Below are positions 1 to 10,734 of a stretch of DNA of 64,000 nt, piece after piece; position 1 is the stretch's first letter; each line of letters starts with the position of its first letter. Below the pieces are notes generated by a model. That model worked only from the letters and a program-made list of their open reading frames with translations, did no database searches and was not told the origin of the DNA. Source of the stretch: Galeruca laticollis. Its lineage: Eukaryota > Arthropoda > Insecta > Coleoptera > Chrysomelidae. The stretch is taken from NCBI GenBank assembly GCA_963921935.1, contig OY998175.1, positions 227,004,122-227,068,121 on the forward strand, given 5' to 3'. A program made the translations under genes and the position numbers.

Positions 1-2219
1 CCTGTAGCAATTGAAACCTCTGGTGTTTTCGATCATGAATCTTTAAAATTCATTAAAGAAATCAGTAAAAAAATATCAGTAGAAACCAATGATTCAAGAG
101 CAACTTTGTTCTTTATACAACAAATAAGTATTGCAATTCAAAGAGAAAACGCTTCATCTTTTCTCGGTACGTTTCCCCGTTCTAAGCCTCTAGAAGAACT
201 TTTTATGAAACCTAATCATAAGAAACCTAATTCTTCTACCACTTTCAAACTTTCTCGCATTACCGACGCTAAAACATGTGATCTTATCTTTTTCCGAAAT
301 TCTTATTTAACATCTTCATTCTCTTCTTCAGAATGTGTGCCTTCTGATAATACATGCATTGACAATTTTATAAATTATACCTCCAACAAGCTTTTGGCCC
401 TCAGTGAACTAAAAAATATAGATAACCACAAGCCAGATGATGTCCCATTCATAGGAATACTGAAGAAGATGACTATGCTAGATAATGATGCGATTCCTAT
501 ACGCAATAAATTATCTTTGACCAAAACAAAATATAAAACTAACTAAAACTAACCTAACCAATAGAGTTGAAGACATCCAATAAAAAGGTAAACGACCAAA
601 TGGAAATTATTTGTACTAACAGTGTAGCATACTCTAACAATACTAATATCGACAATTTTTATGATGAAGATGATAACGGAAATCGCACATCAGTAGCCGA
701 TTTGAGTAAAAATTTCAATGAAAAACTCTCCAGAACAGTAAAAAATGGTACTAACCTCGCCAATATGGCCACTGAGGTTAGATCCAAAATATCTTATGTG
801 ACCAATGGAGTGAAACCACTAAGTACAAAATCAATTGAACCAGAGTTAAAAAATCTAGTAATAATTTTTCGGTGAACAAAAAAAATGACATTGCCTCCAA
901 CAAGTGTCAAAATAACCACAATGTTTTGCAGTCAAATTCAAAATTGGAAGAGAATGAAGACGTAGAAAAAAATAATCGTTCAGAAGTCGATAGGGTCGTA
1001 TTAACTGAGAAATCAATAAACATCAATTCCCTTTCTAAAAATAATCCTAGAATTAACAACTTCTCTTGATACATTTCATTTTCGAATAAAGATTTTCAGA
1101 AAGGGGATGAAACTCAACAAGAACAAAAGGACACGTCTAAAAATGATTTAGATAACAAGGAATATATTAACAAAGTGAACCAGACCAATGATCTATCGAC
1201 ATCAACCAAACTTTCCAAAACCGCAATATATACATCCAATTCAATAGCAAAGAACATCAATTCAAATTCCTTATCACGCCGATCAAGCGAGAAAGACAAC
1301 AATAGAATCCGAGATTATTCGTACAATAATAGTTGCGAAAGAGCTCTTAACAATATCTCCACGATCAGATCCATAAAGGGTATTCCCCAAGAATCTTTGG
1401 GTCTCAAACGCCTCAAAAAATTGGTAACACATGTTTCATGAATAGTATTATCCAATACCTATCAAAAACAAGGTGGCTATTAGAATATCTAAAGAAAGAC
1501 GCATACATAAGAGATATTAACATAAACATATGTAGCATGAAAGGAGCACTAATTAAAGCATTTGCTGAAGTTATTCAAGAGCTTTGGTCTGAAGACGGTT
1601 CAGATCAGCGATTTACTTCAAGATTCATGGGATACACTCAACATGATGCACAGGAATTTCTTCGTTACCTATTAGCAGGACTTCACGAAGATGTCAACAA
1701 GGTATATGAAAAACCAAAGCCCATATTAACAGAAATTGATGACAAACTTAGCGACATTGAGAAAGCACAAGAATCTTGGTTGAGATATCCGAGAATGGAC
1801 AACTCCAAAATTGTGGTTAACTTTGTCGGTCAATTAAAATCAACAATCAAGTGCACTCACTGTGGTCACTGTTCAGTTACCTACGATCCCTTTTGGGATT
1901 TATCCCTTTCGATACCTCAATGAACAGGTCAATTACGACTTTCACAATGTTTAGATTCGTTTACAAGAGAAGAAACACTCGACAGCGATGAGAAACCAAC
2001 ATGTTCGAAATGTAAGGAACGAAGACGATGCACTAAATCATTCTCAATTCATAAACCACTTATAATGGTCACTACACAGCATATTGCCGACATCCCTGCA
2101 CGGGACAGTGGCACGAATATACCGATTCAAGGGTGCTATTAATATCGTGGAAATCTCTAGTCAGTGGAGAAGCAGATGCTCTCTTCTATGAACAAGATGA
2201 CACAAAGTCCCACCTTTAA
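1..2219 (+). pseudogene. Copy 1 of RT-endonuclease-USP retroelement, 3' half
   Basis: The window opens inside a copy of the element seen in full at 5615-11937; position 1 matches 8239 there. In order it encodes the end of the restriction-like endonuclease (IETSGVF, about 16-40), a Ser/Asn/Lys-rich linker (about 170-1390), and a USP fold. The USP part shows a Cys box (GNTCFMN, about 1426-1446), YTQHDAQEFL near 1636-1665, a zinc-type CTHCGHC near 1855, and the end of the His box near 2065-2120, and stops at TAA 2217-2219. Linker and USP share one frame from 872 to 1437, broken only by TGA at 1067 and a small deletion at the Cys box. Relative to copy 2 it lacks 36 nt after the Cys-box segment (near 1602) and about 170 nt near 2050 that hold the LKRF-type segment. 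It is dead, but it independently supports a linker-USP fusion. Seen: similarity and boxes. Inferred: one ancestral reading frame. Confidence 0.8.
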
Positions 2220-2338
2220 GTTTAATAATTTTTTTTATTAGTTTTTAAATTGTATATTTTTATTGTGAACCAATGTCTTATTAGGTTTTTTTAACTAAAT
2301 TTATTTATTTATTCATATATACATTGTATTCTTATTAA

Positions 2339-3778
2339 ACACCCTGTATATTTAGCAATTTCTTAGAAGACGCATATTTTTACTTTATAACGGTACCTTG
2401 AAGTTTAAAATCGGTGTACAGAAATCGAAGTTAGATAACTTTAACTGGGATACTTTAATGATTCAGATATCTTATTAATAAACAATAATCAAGGAGGCGT
2501 TAATATGTCACATCACAAAGATATTGCGATGATTGACAGAACGTCACATTGTGTTTTATATTCAATAAAATTGAAGTGTTTAATCTCTCAAAATGCAGTA
2601 TACAGCACAAGAAAAATCTCAAACAATATTTTATATGCCCAAACTCAATCCTATGTTCAAACTAGAAGACGATTTAGATAAAAATCCTCCTGCTACAAAT
2701 ACCATTGAAACATGGTTAACCAAATTCAGGAATACTACTTCTATATCTAGAAAAAGGAGAACTGTAGATGGAAATTTAGAAGAAATGTTATCTGTTTATG
2801 AGCTTGTACAGAGAAATTCGAAAATTTCAATTAGAAAAATAGCATCAAATTTGGAAACTGACAAAACTAGTTTTTAGAATTCTAAAAGTTCTCAAATTTA
2901 AATCTTACAAAATTCAAGTTCTACAAAAAATTAACGATCGGCACCATGCTAAAAGAGTGTTTATGTGTGAAACTTTAACATATTTGTACAGATCATATCC
3001 AAATTTTAGAATTATCATGTCTGATGAGGCTGCGTTCTATATAACCATAACTGTAAAATTTGGGGATTAGAAAATCCAAGAGAATTTCATCAACATGAAA
3101 GAGATTCTCTTAAAGTTAATGTTTGGTGTGCAGTGTCTCGTTAAAAATTATATGGGTCTTCCTTTTTTGCAGAAAATACAGTTCGTGGTAATAATTATAC
3201 CGATATGTTGGAAAACTTTTTCTATCCCCAGTTAGAGCAAGATGGTATTTTAAACCAAAATGTTTACTTTCAACAAGACGGGGCTCCACCCCATTATTCC
3301 AACATAGCAAGAGAATTTGTTAACCAACAATTTGGAAATAATTAGATTGGTATAGGAGTGGTCCAATAGAATGAGCTTCAAATTCTCCAGACCTGTTCCA
3401 GATTTTTTTGTATGGGGATATGTGAAAGAAAAATAACATACGACAGGTAATGGAAAATATTCCTCTTGAAATGCTGACAGCAGCATTTGACAACTTAATG
3501 GTTCGATTCCACAAATGTATAGACCAAGGAGGAAGACACATCGTACATCTGTTTTAAAGTTTCCTAAAACATGTTCTTATTTGTTTTTTACTGTTCACTT
3601 TTAGTTACTAGCTAATAAAGTTTTTGTTTATGACAATTCCAACTTTATATCTGTATCATTACAGTATCCTAGATAAAGTTATCTAACTTCGCTTTCTGTG
3701 CACCGATGTTAAACTTTAAGGTACCGTTATAAAGTAAAAATATGCGTCTTTTAAGAAACTGCTAAATATACAGGGTGT
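2339..3778 (+). mobile_element. Mariner-related transposon with ~130-bp TIRs (copy A)
   Basis: About 1.44 kb bounded by inverted repeats. The left arm starts ACACCCTGTATATTTAGCA at 2339. The right arm ends in the complementary sequence near 3778, and similarity runs inward for about 130 bp (to about 2465 and from about 3650). Such ends are common in insect IS630/Tc1-mariner relatives. It lies just beyond the 3' end of retroelement copy 1, at a place where copy 2 has unrelated sequence. The exact target duplication is not clear. It encodes one decayed transposase. Confidence 0.75.
2593..3557 (+). pseudogene. Mariner-like (DUF4817-type) transposase, decayed
   Basis: Starts at ATG 2593 with a helix-turn-helix-like N-terminus (YELVQRNSKISIRKIASNLE). 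Open to 2876, where one extra T shifts the frame; it then resumes with KRVFMCET. The first catalytic aspartate is in MSDEAAFY near 3020, the second in YFQQDGAPPHYSNIAREF near 3265-3320, and the third region is a damaged SPDL with a nonsense codon near 3400. The C-terminus resembles the GGRH-IVHLF end of this family. At least four frame or stop defects make it inactive. It belongs to the same family as the transposases at 12819-13775 and 27700-28238. Confidence 0.7.
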
Positions 3779-5320
3779 CCCGTTTAAAAAATTACATCTA
3801 CTGTATTCTGAAAATACGCCACTTTTATAGCGAATAAACCGAAATTAGGACATTTATATAAATATGTCACAATATAACTTACGGTAATTTTAAACCTAAC
3901 TGTGAAAACCGCATCTTATTATCTAGAAATTTTTCGAAGATATAAGATCTTAAAAACAGTCAGAATATAATGAGACACCCGGTATATTTATATTCTGAAA
4001 CATCATTTACACTATTAAGTATTCAATGTTCAACCCCCGAACATAAATATCAAAGTTTAAGCTTCATCTCATGGTTGTATTATTAATGTACACAAAAAGT
4101 TACAAATTTATGAAGATATAAGGTGGTCAAGCTAAAATACTATAAAACTATATAAACGGTTATACATTTATTATTAGAGAGAGCCGACCTGTGCCGTCTA
4201 AAGTTGTATTGCTTTCAGTCAGGTAAATTGTTTCGCCCGTTTAATGGACTATACTTAATTTTACGTAGAAATCACCAAAACATAAAAAATTATTACGAAA
4301 TTCTAAATTTTTTTATTAATACTTTGACCCTGTATTATAAATCTTCTTATTTCGATTTTTTTTAATCACAACTTACTTATGAACAGCAGAATGCGTCTAC
4401 CATATAATTTGTACGTTAAAATATCAACACGTGGTCTCTGGTATGAAGCGCGCTCTCGAAACCGACGCCAGACTGTCTGATCGGACGTTCCGACGCTACT
4501 ACCGTGAAACATCCTCTTTTGAGGTAGCGTCTGCTTATCCTATCGACGCATGGCCGTCATTTTCAGCGAAGAAATGATAAGCGAGCAAAGCAAGCATGTG
4601 TTGTTTGTTGAATAACAGAGGAGGACGTAGAGACCTCATTTTTATTTCATTAACCCTACACCTACACGGGGGTTGAAAGGACAAAAAACAATCAGATAAG
4701 AAGGTAATTAAGGAAAAATTTGAGTAGGCGTTGAATATAAATTATTATTTAGGGCTATTGACGCGTTAATGGGGGTTATTAGGCTTTTTGTTGAATTCTT
4801 TGAACAAAAATTATTCTTGGCTTGAATTTTATTATATATTGTAAAACACAATTTTATTTTCTAGTATCTGCTTTCATTGCCATAACTACTTGCGTCAGAT
4901 AAATATATTGTTTAGATAAGTAACCAAAATACATGTTTTGCTTTGATATATAAGAAGTTTAGGTCTCACTGTAAAATATAGTTTTTGAAAGAAATAGTTA
5001 GCAACAAGTCTCTTATGCGTAAAGACATTTCCCCAAACGCGATCTTTTAATTAAAGTTTGTTGTATATCAAATACTACCAAAACTGCCATCTACGGATGT
5101 TAGTAAAACTTTGCGCCATGTAGTCGTCTCAAGTTACTCTAGAAAGAATAAAATTTCCATTTAATAAACAATTAATGTACCTAATCAAATTTAAATCATA
5201 TAAATTTTTTATAATCACGTGAAATACCATATTGTAAATTAAATTTATCCACCTTTTTCTATTTTCAATTGATACTTATAAAGAAACATTTTTCCAAATA
5301 ATTCACAATTTATTGACTGA
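3779..5320. other. No gene recognised
   Basis: AT-rich sequence without a supported coding region. At 3770-3995 there is a short stretch between CAGGGTGTCCC and GACACCCGGTA that may be a MITE-like remnant. A GC-richer patch at 4440-4560 has no recognisable identity. Confidence 0.5.
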
Positions 5321-5430
5321 AAGGACTCCGCACACCTTATATGGGGAAATGGCTCATCATCACATCCTTGAATTTGGACATGAAATTTGTAGTTTAATGT
5401 CATTTACAAAAAGTTTTAATTACAAGTTTA
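5321..5430. repeat. Dispersed repeat family 'GGACCCC', copy 1 of 4
   Basis: Shares CACACCTTATATGGG-AAATGGCTC and following sequence with 53385-53480, and more weakly with 20751-20880 and 23516-23645. No coding potential or terminal repeat is visible. Confidence 0.55.
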
Positions 5431-5614
5431 TTTTAGAATATTTTATTATTTTTTAATTATAAAGTTCGTGGGTTATATTTTATTCAAGAAATTTGAGAGA
5501 CTGATAAGCAGAAATGGAAAACGGATGTACATTTATCAACGAGAAGCGGATGGTAGAATTTTTTGGACTGCATAAGTTCAACTTCTATATGATATAAGCC
5601 TTATGTCAGCGCCA

Positions 5615-5697
5615 GTCACAGTGAAGTGTGAAATCTGGGGTAAATTTTTCAAGAAGCGAGGCCTAAAAGCACTTCAAAACAAGACGCATGGTGGACA
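5615..5697 (+). pseudogene. Degenerate C2H2 zinc finger at retroelement N-terminus
   Basis: Reads VKCEIWGKFFKKRGLKALQ then NKTHGG. Spacing matches C-x2-C-x12-H-x4-H, with the second Cys now Trp and the first His now Leu; both are single-step codon changes. N-terminal fingers of this kind are usual in R2-type elements. Sequence between here and the RT is decayed. Confidence 0.5.
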
Positions 5698-5939
5698 AAA
5701 TTTAAGTTCGATTACAGTAGAAAGTTTTGGAAATTAGGATATAAAAGATACGAATTTTCATATAAAGTTGGCAAAATTGAAGAGCCAAAGATCAGTAATC
5801 AGAAGAGTCCCAAAAGCTTCAAGGGCTCTTTGTGCCTCAACGCTATCTAACCCGAATGAAGAATGCGTAAGACAAAATTCTATTACTATCTGAGAAAATC
5901 GATTGCTTTTTCCGTATAATGTACTGAGTCTTCCTTCTA

Positions 5940-7506
5940 AAGATTCTAAAAAAAGTATCTCTCCCTACTATAATCAAGAATAATTTAAAAACTTTTGAAA
6001 ATATAGATCATCATTTAAATTTCTCTGATCAACAAAACAGAAATTTCTCTGTTCGGAAAAACATAAATTTATCAAAAAATAGTAAAATTAAAAATGTCAA
6101 TAATAAATTTTCTGACGGCGACTTGACATCCGCAATCAAAATGTTAGCTTCAGATGACAGTTTTGCTGATGTCAGTGCAGCCACTTTAACAGATTTAAAA
6201 TCGAAATATCCTGTAGAGAAACTTGATAGTACGTTCCCTACTCTGATTTCGGAACCTATTCCTTTTCTTATAACAGAAGAATTTGTGAGTAGCGTAATAA
6301 ACTCTTATAAAACAAGTTCTGCTGGTGGCTTAGACTCTTTAAGACCTTCACATCTACAAGATTTAATAAGTTACAGTGCTGGGAAAAAATCTCTTATCAT
6401 ATTTGTGTAAATTATGTAATTTTATTTTAAATGACACAGTAAACATCAATATTCGTCCTATTTTATTCGGCGCGTCCCTATTAGCTTTAACTAAAAAAGC
6501 AGGAGGTATCAGACCAATTGCCATTGGTACAGTTTATCGTCGTTTAGTAGCGAAAATAATTTGTTCAAACATCAGAGACAAATTAGGATATTTACTTCGT
6601 CAATTACAATTTGGTTTCGGGTCGAAAGGTGGTTGTGAAGCAGTTGCACATGCAGCAAGACGTTTCGTCTCTAATCATCCAGACGTTAATAATAAAGTTT
6701 TTCTGAAAATTGATTTTAAAAATGCTTTCAATACAATTCATCGCGATCATTTATTAAAACTTGTAGCAGATATTCTACCTGAAATATTTCCTTTCATCAA
6801 TCAATGTTATCGATTCCCTTCATATCTTTTATTTGGCGAAAGCATCATTTATTCGGAAAGAGGCGTTCAACAAGGGGACCCTTTGGCACCTCTCCTTTTA
6901 TGCGTATCGATACACAAACTTATTAGCAACATTGACACAGAATTCAATGCTTAGTTCCTTGATGATGGTTCTTTAGGTGGTAATACGAATTCCGTGTTCA
7001 AGTCTCTTGTCTATATAATAAACAATTCCAAGGATATTGGTCTTGAACTCAATTTTAGCAAATGCGAATTATTTTTCTTAGAATCACCAAATAATCTAAC
7101 CATTGATAAATTTAATTCTGCAGCACCAGGCATAAAAGTTACCAACAGACAAAATTTATTTCTATTAGGTGCTCCTTTATTAAACGAATCTTTTCTATCA
7201 GCTTTCAACGAAAAACTAACCTTTTTCAAAAAAATGTCATCTCGTTTATCCTGGTTATAGACACATATTGCTTATTACCTTCTCAAGAATTGCCTATTAA
7301 TTCCAAAATTAACATATATCTTAAGATGTAGTCCGACCTGGTTACATAATGATATCTTAATCAGTTTTGACAATGCCATTCGTCATTCATTAGAGTCATT
7401 AATTAACATTAAATTAGAGGACCTTTCTTGGAAACAAGCTTCACTACCTGTTTCATATGGTGGTTTAGGAATTCGCTCAATCGTTTAAGTAGCTCTTCCT
7501 TCTTTT
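5940..7506 (+). pseudogene. Reverse transcriptase domain of the RT-USP element
   Basis: Polymerase for target-primed reverse transcription. Open from about 5940 through FSDGDLTSAIK and SSAGGLDSLRPSHL (6330-6360), then shifts frame between 6376 and 6407. Motifs in order: GGIRPIAIGTVYRRL near 6500, motif A FLKIDFKNAFNTIHRD near 6700, motif B GVQQGDPLAPLL near 6862, and the catalytic FLDDGSLGG at 6955, with a TAG directly before it. The thumb region contains SYGGLGIRS near 7455. Stops at 6952, 7258 and 7486 lie in one otherwise continuous frame, so decay is modest. The family resembles RTs with C-terminal PD-(D/E)XK domains common in marine invertebrates and present in some insects; I cannot give a clade name with confidence. 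Confidence 0.8.
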
Positions 7507-9372
7507 TTGCCATCATTAAATAGTTTTAAAAAATTCATTAATTACATTCAGCCTATATTTTTCTACACCCAAGACCCTTTATTAATGGAGGCAGAAAATA
7601 TTTGGTCATTAAAGTCTAACAAAGTTGTACCCGATGATTATAAATCCTTTCAAAAATCCTGGGATATTCCTTTATTGAATAGTGAAAAAGAAAATCTGCT
7701 TCAGAAAGCTATCAATTTACCAGACAGGGCTCGTTTGAATGCAGCATTTTCAAAGGAATCAGGAGCATGGTTGAACGCTTTACCTTCGGCCCCATTAGGT
7801 ACGCTTTTAGATGACGAAAGTTTCCGTATTTCTATTGATGTCCGTTTAGGTTGTCAAACTTGTGTGAAACATCGCTGTCGTTGCGGAGCTGATGTTGATG
7901 AATATGGTAGGCACGGCCTAAGCTGCAAGTTAAGTGCCGGCTGTTTTTCACGTCATTCTGCAGTAAATAACCTAATCAAACGAGGCCTGTCATCTGCAAA
8001 GATTCCCTGTTCGTTGGAACCGTTAGGTCCTTGCCGGGACGACGGTAACCGTCCAGATGGTATCACCCTCATTCCATGGCAACGCGGCAGACCAGTTATA
8101 TGGGATTTCACTTGCACTGACACTTGGGCTCCGTTCCATGTCCGATCCACATCTACTTCCGCAGGCGATGCAGCTTTACAAGGCGAAACTTTTAAAATCC
8201 ATAAATACAAAAATTTGGAGAACATCTACATTTTTATTCCTGTAGCAATTGAAACCTCTGGTGTTTTTGGTCATGAAGCTTTAAAATTCATTAAAGAAAT
8301 CGGTAAAAAAATATCAGTAGAAACCAATGATACAAGAGCAACTTTGTTTTTTATACAACAAATAAGTATTGCAATTCAAAGAGGAAACGTTTCATCTTTT
8401 CTCGGTACGTTTCCCCGTTCTAAGCCTCTAGAAGAACTTTTCATGAAACCTAATCATAAGAAACCTAATTCTTCTACCACTTTCAAACGTTCTCTCATTA
8501 CAGAGCCTAAAACATGTGATTTTTCCTTTTTCCGAAATTCTTATTTAACATCTTCATTCTCTTCTTCAGAATGTGTGCCTTCTGATAATATATACGTTGA
8601 CAATTTAATAAATTATGCCTCCAACAAGCTTTTGGGCCTCAGTGTACCAAAAAATATAGATAACCGCCATCCAGATGATGTCCCATTCATAGGAATACCG
8701 AAGAAGATGAATATGCTGGAAAATGATGTGTTTTCTATACGCAATAAATTATCTTTGACCAAATCAAAATATAAAACTGATTCACCCCAAATAGAGTTGG
8801 AGACACCAAATAAAAAGGTGAACGACCAAATGGAAGTTATTTATACTAACAGTGTGGCATACTCTAACAACACTAATATAGACAATTTGTATGATGAAGA
8901 TGATAACGGAAATCACACATCAGTAGCCGATTTGAGTAAAAATTTTAATGACATACTCTCCAGAACAGTAATAAATGGTACTAACCTCGCCAATAAGACA
9001 ACTGAGGTTAGATCCAAAATATCTGATGTGATCAATAGAGTGAAACCAATAAGTACAAAATCTATATCAACCAGAGTTAAAAAATCGAGTAATAATTTTT
9101 CGATGACCCAAAAAAATGTCATTGCCTCCAACAAGTGTCAAAATAATCGCGATGTTTTGCAGTCAAATTCAAAATTGGAAGAGAATGAAGACGTAGAAAA
9201 AAATAATGGTTCAGAAGTCGATAGGGTCGTAGTAACTGAGGAATCAATAAACATAAAAAAAATAATCCTAGTGTTAACAACTTCTCTTCATACATTTCAT
9301 TTTCGATTAAAGATTATCAGAAAGGGAATGATACTCAACAAGAACAAAATGACACGTCTAAAAATGATGTAG
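7489..9372 (+). CDS. Restriction-like endonuclease plus low-complexity linker
   Basis: Longest open stretch of the element (first Met at 7507, 621 residues). Residues about 116-146 hold a Cys/His cluster (CQTC, RCRCG, GRHGLSC). The cluster is followed by RHSAVNNLIKRGL and the PD-(D/E)XK-type signature RPDG (about residue 182) and WDFTCTDT (about 198), then IETSGVFG. This is the layout of the RLE that nicks target DNA in R2/CRE-type elements. From about residue 300 the chain turns into a Ser/Asn/Lys-rich linker with no domain I recognise. The frame drifts into a short out-of-frame tail near 9260 and stops before the transposon at 9450. Copy 1 shows that the linker originally ran into the USP domain. 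It is open but part of a dead element. Confidence 0.7.
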   Translation, partial: VALPSFLPSLNSFKKFINYIQPIFFYTQDPLLMEAENIWSLKSNKVVPDDYKSFQKSWDIPLLNSEKENLLQKAINLPDRARLNAAFSKESGAWLNALPSAPLGTLLDDESFRISIDVRLGCQTCVKHRCRCGADVDEYGRHGLSCKLSAGCFSRHSAVNNLIKRGLSSAKIPCSLEPLGPCRDDGNRPDGITLIPWQRGRPVIWDFTCTDTWAPFHVRSTSTSAGDAALQGETFKIHKYKNLENIYIFIPVAIETSGVFGHEALKFIKEIGKKISVETNDTRATLFFIQQISIAIQRGNVSSFLGTFPRSKPLEELFMKPNHKKPNSSTTFKRSLITEPKTCDFSFFRNSYLTSSFSSSECVPSDNIYVDNLINYASNKLLGLSVPKNIDNRHPDDVPFIGIPKKMNMLENDVFSIRNKLSLTKSKYKTDSPQIELETPNKKVNDQMEVIYTNSVAYSNNTNIDNLYDEDDNGNHTSVADLSKNFNDILSRTVINGTNLANKTTEVRSKISDVINRVKPISTKSISTRVKKSSNNFSMTQKNVIASNKCQNNRDVLQSNSKLEENEDVEKNNGSEVDRVVVTEESINIKKIILVLTTSLHTFHFRLKIIRKGMILNKNKMTRLKMM

Positions 9373-9449
9373 ATAACAAGGAATATATTAACAATGTGAA
9401 CAAGACCAATGATCTATCGACATCATCCAATCTTTTCAAATCCGTAATA

Positions 9450-10732
9450 ACGTATGGTCCTAAAGTTTTTGGAAAATTTTTAAATACTAATAAATTTTTC
9501 CAAATTTTTTAAATTGTAAAAGCACATGTGGCAACAATTAACAACACTAATAACGGAAAATAATTACAAATTACATTATGGATAGTGGCCCGTTATCCTT
9601 CATGAGTCATAATTTTCTTCGGACTTGTCCCATCTTCCTTTGGACAAGTTCAGGTTCTATTTCTCTAATCTTTTGGAAGATGCGACGCCGCAATTGATCT
9701 TCATTTGTAGCTTCCCATCCTTTATTGTACACTTTCCTCGATAGTATTGACCAAAATTCCTCTATTGGCCTAGCCTGAGGTACATTAGGAGGATTGTCCA
9801 ACTTAGGTACAAAGTCAATGTTATTTTCACTTAACCACTGTCTGGTAATTCTAGCATAATGACATGAAGCTAGATCAGGCCAAAACATTATATTATCGTT
9901 GAGATGATGTGTATTTAAAAAATTAAGTAATTTAGTAAGACATTTTTGAATATAAAGTTCTGCATTTAAGGCTTCTCCCCGAACACGACCAACATACGGC
10001 TGCTTCAGAAATGACACACCACACTAAAACTGTATCCTCAAATTTCGATTTACTTTTAAATTTAACATTGTCTGGTGTATTTTCTATGTTATCGGTATAA
10101 AACCCATCGTTTCCTTTAATCTCTGAATGGGATAAGGTAAAATATTTTTCGTCATCCATTACAATCAATTTATTGGCAAAGTGGATACGCCTTAATGCGC
10201 GGCAACAACGCGGAATTCTTTCTAGCTGGTCTGCGGTGTATTTTGGTGCCTTTCTTCTTTTCCTAAATACTCAGTTTGTGCGATCAATTGTTCTTAATAC
10301 AGTGGTTTCAGAAATACCAAATCTCCGGGCTAATTTTCTCTGAGAAACTCCAACTTTGTCTTTAGCAGCTTCCATCAGTCTTCTTTCTCTTCTTACACTC
10401 AAAATTCTTGGTCTACCGCTTTTGGGTGAATTAATGCATGGTATACCCTCTTCACAATTCCTTATAGTGTTGTAAATGGATGACTTACTTATATTTTGCT
10501 CTTGGTAGATTTCAACAATATCATGTTTAGGTATTCGTCCAACTAGATTGTGAATGCCCTGACGAATATCTAATTTGTAAGACATTTTGCTACAATCGAT
10601 TTGCAAAACTAAACGGTCATAATCAAACTTGATTACGTGTGACGTTTTAGTTTCAATGGCAACTCGATTAAACGACATTGGGTACAAAAATAAATAATTT
10701 AAAAAAGTTCAAAAAACTTTAGGACCATACGT
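9450..10732 (-). mobile_element. Tc1/mariner DD37E transposon inserted in the linker
   Basis: 1283 bp bounded by ACGTATGGTCCTAAAGTTTT at 9450 and its inverse ending at 10732 (TIR about 22 bp), flanked by TA at 9448-9449 and 10733-10734. Copy 1 shows the uninterrupted site near 1225-1232, confirming a TA target duplication. It encodes a transposase on the minus strand. Confidence 0.9.
9607..10687 (-). pseudogene. DD37E Tc1/mariner transposase, two lesions
   Basis: Starts at 10687 on the minus strand. The N-terminal half has two helix-turn-helix modules (GIHNLVGRIPKHDIVEIYQE and VSQRKLARRFGISETTV) joined by a GRP hook (SPKSGRPRI). A single TGA at 10271-10273 interrupts it, after which it stays open to the first catalytic Asp in MDDEKYF. 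A frameshift near 10015 follows. The second Asp is in WPDLASCH and the Glu in NPPNVPQARPIEEFW, with 37 residues between them, which places it in the DD37E group. One stop and one shift separate it from an intact protein of about 350 residues, so the insertion is fairly recent. Confidence 0.85.
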
Positions 10733-10734
10733 TA

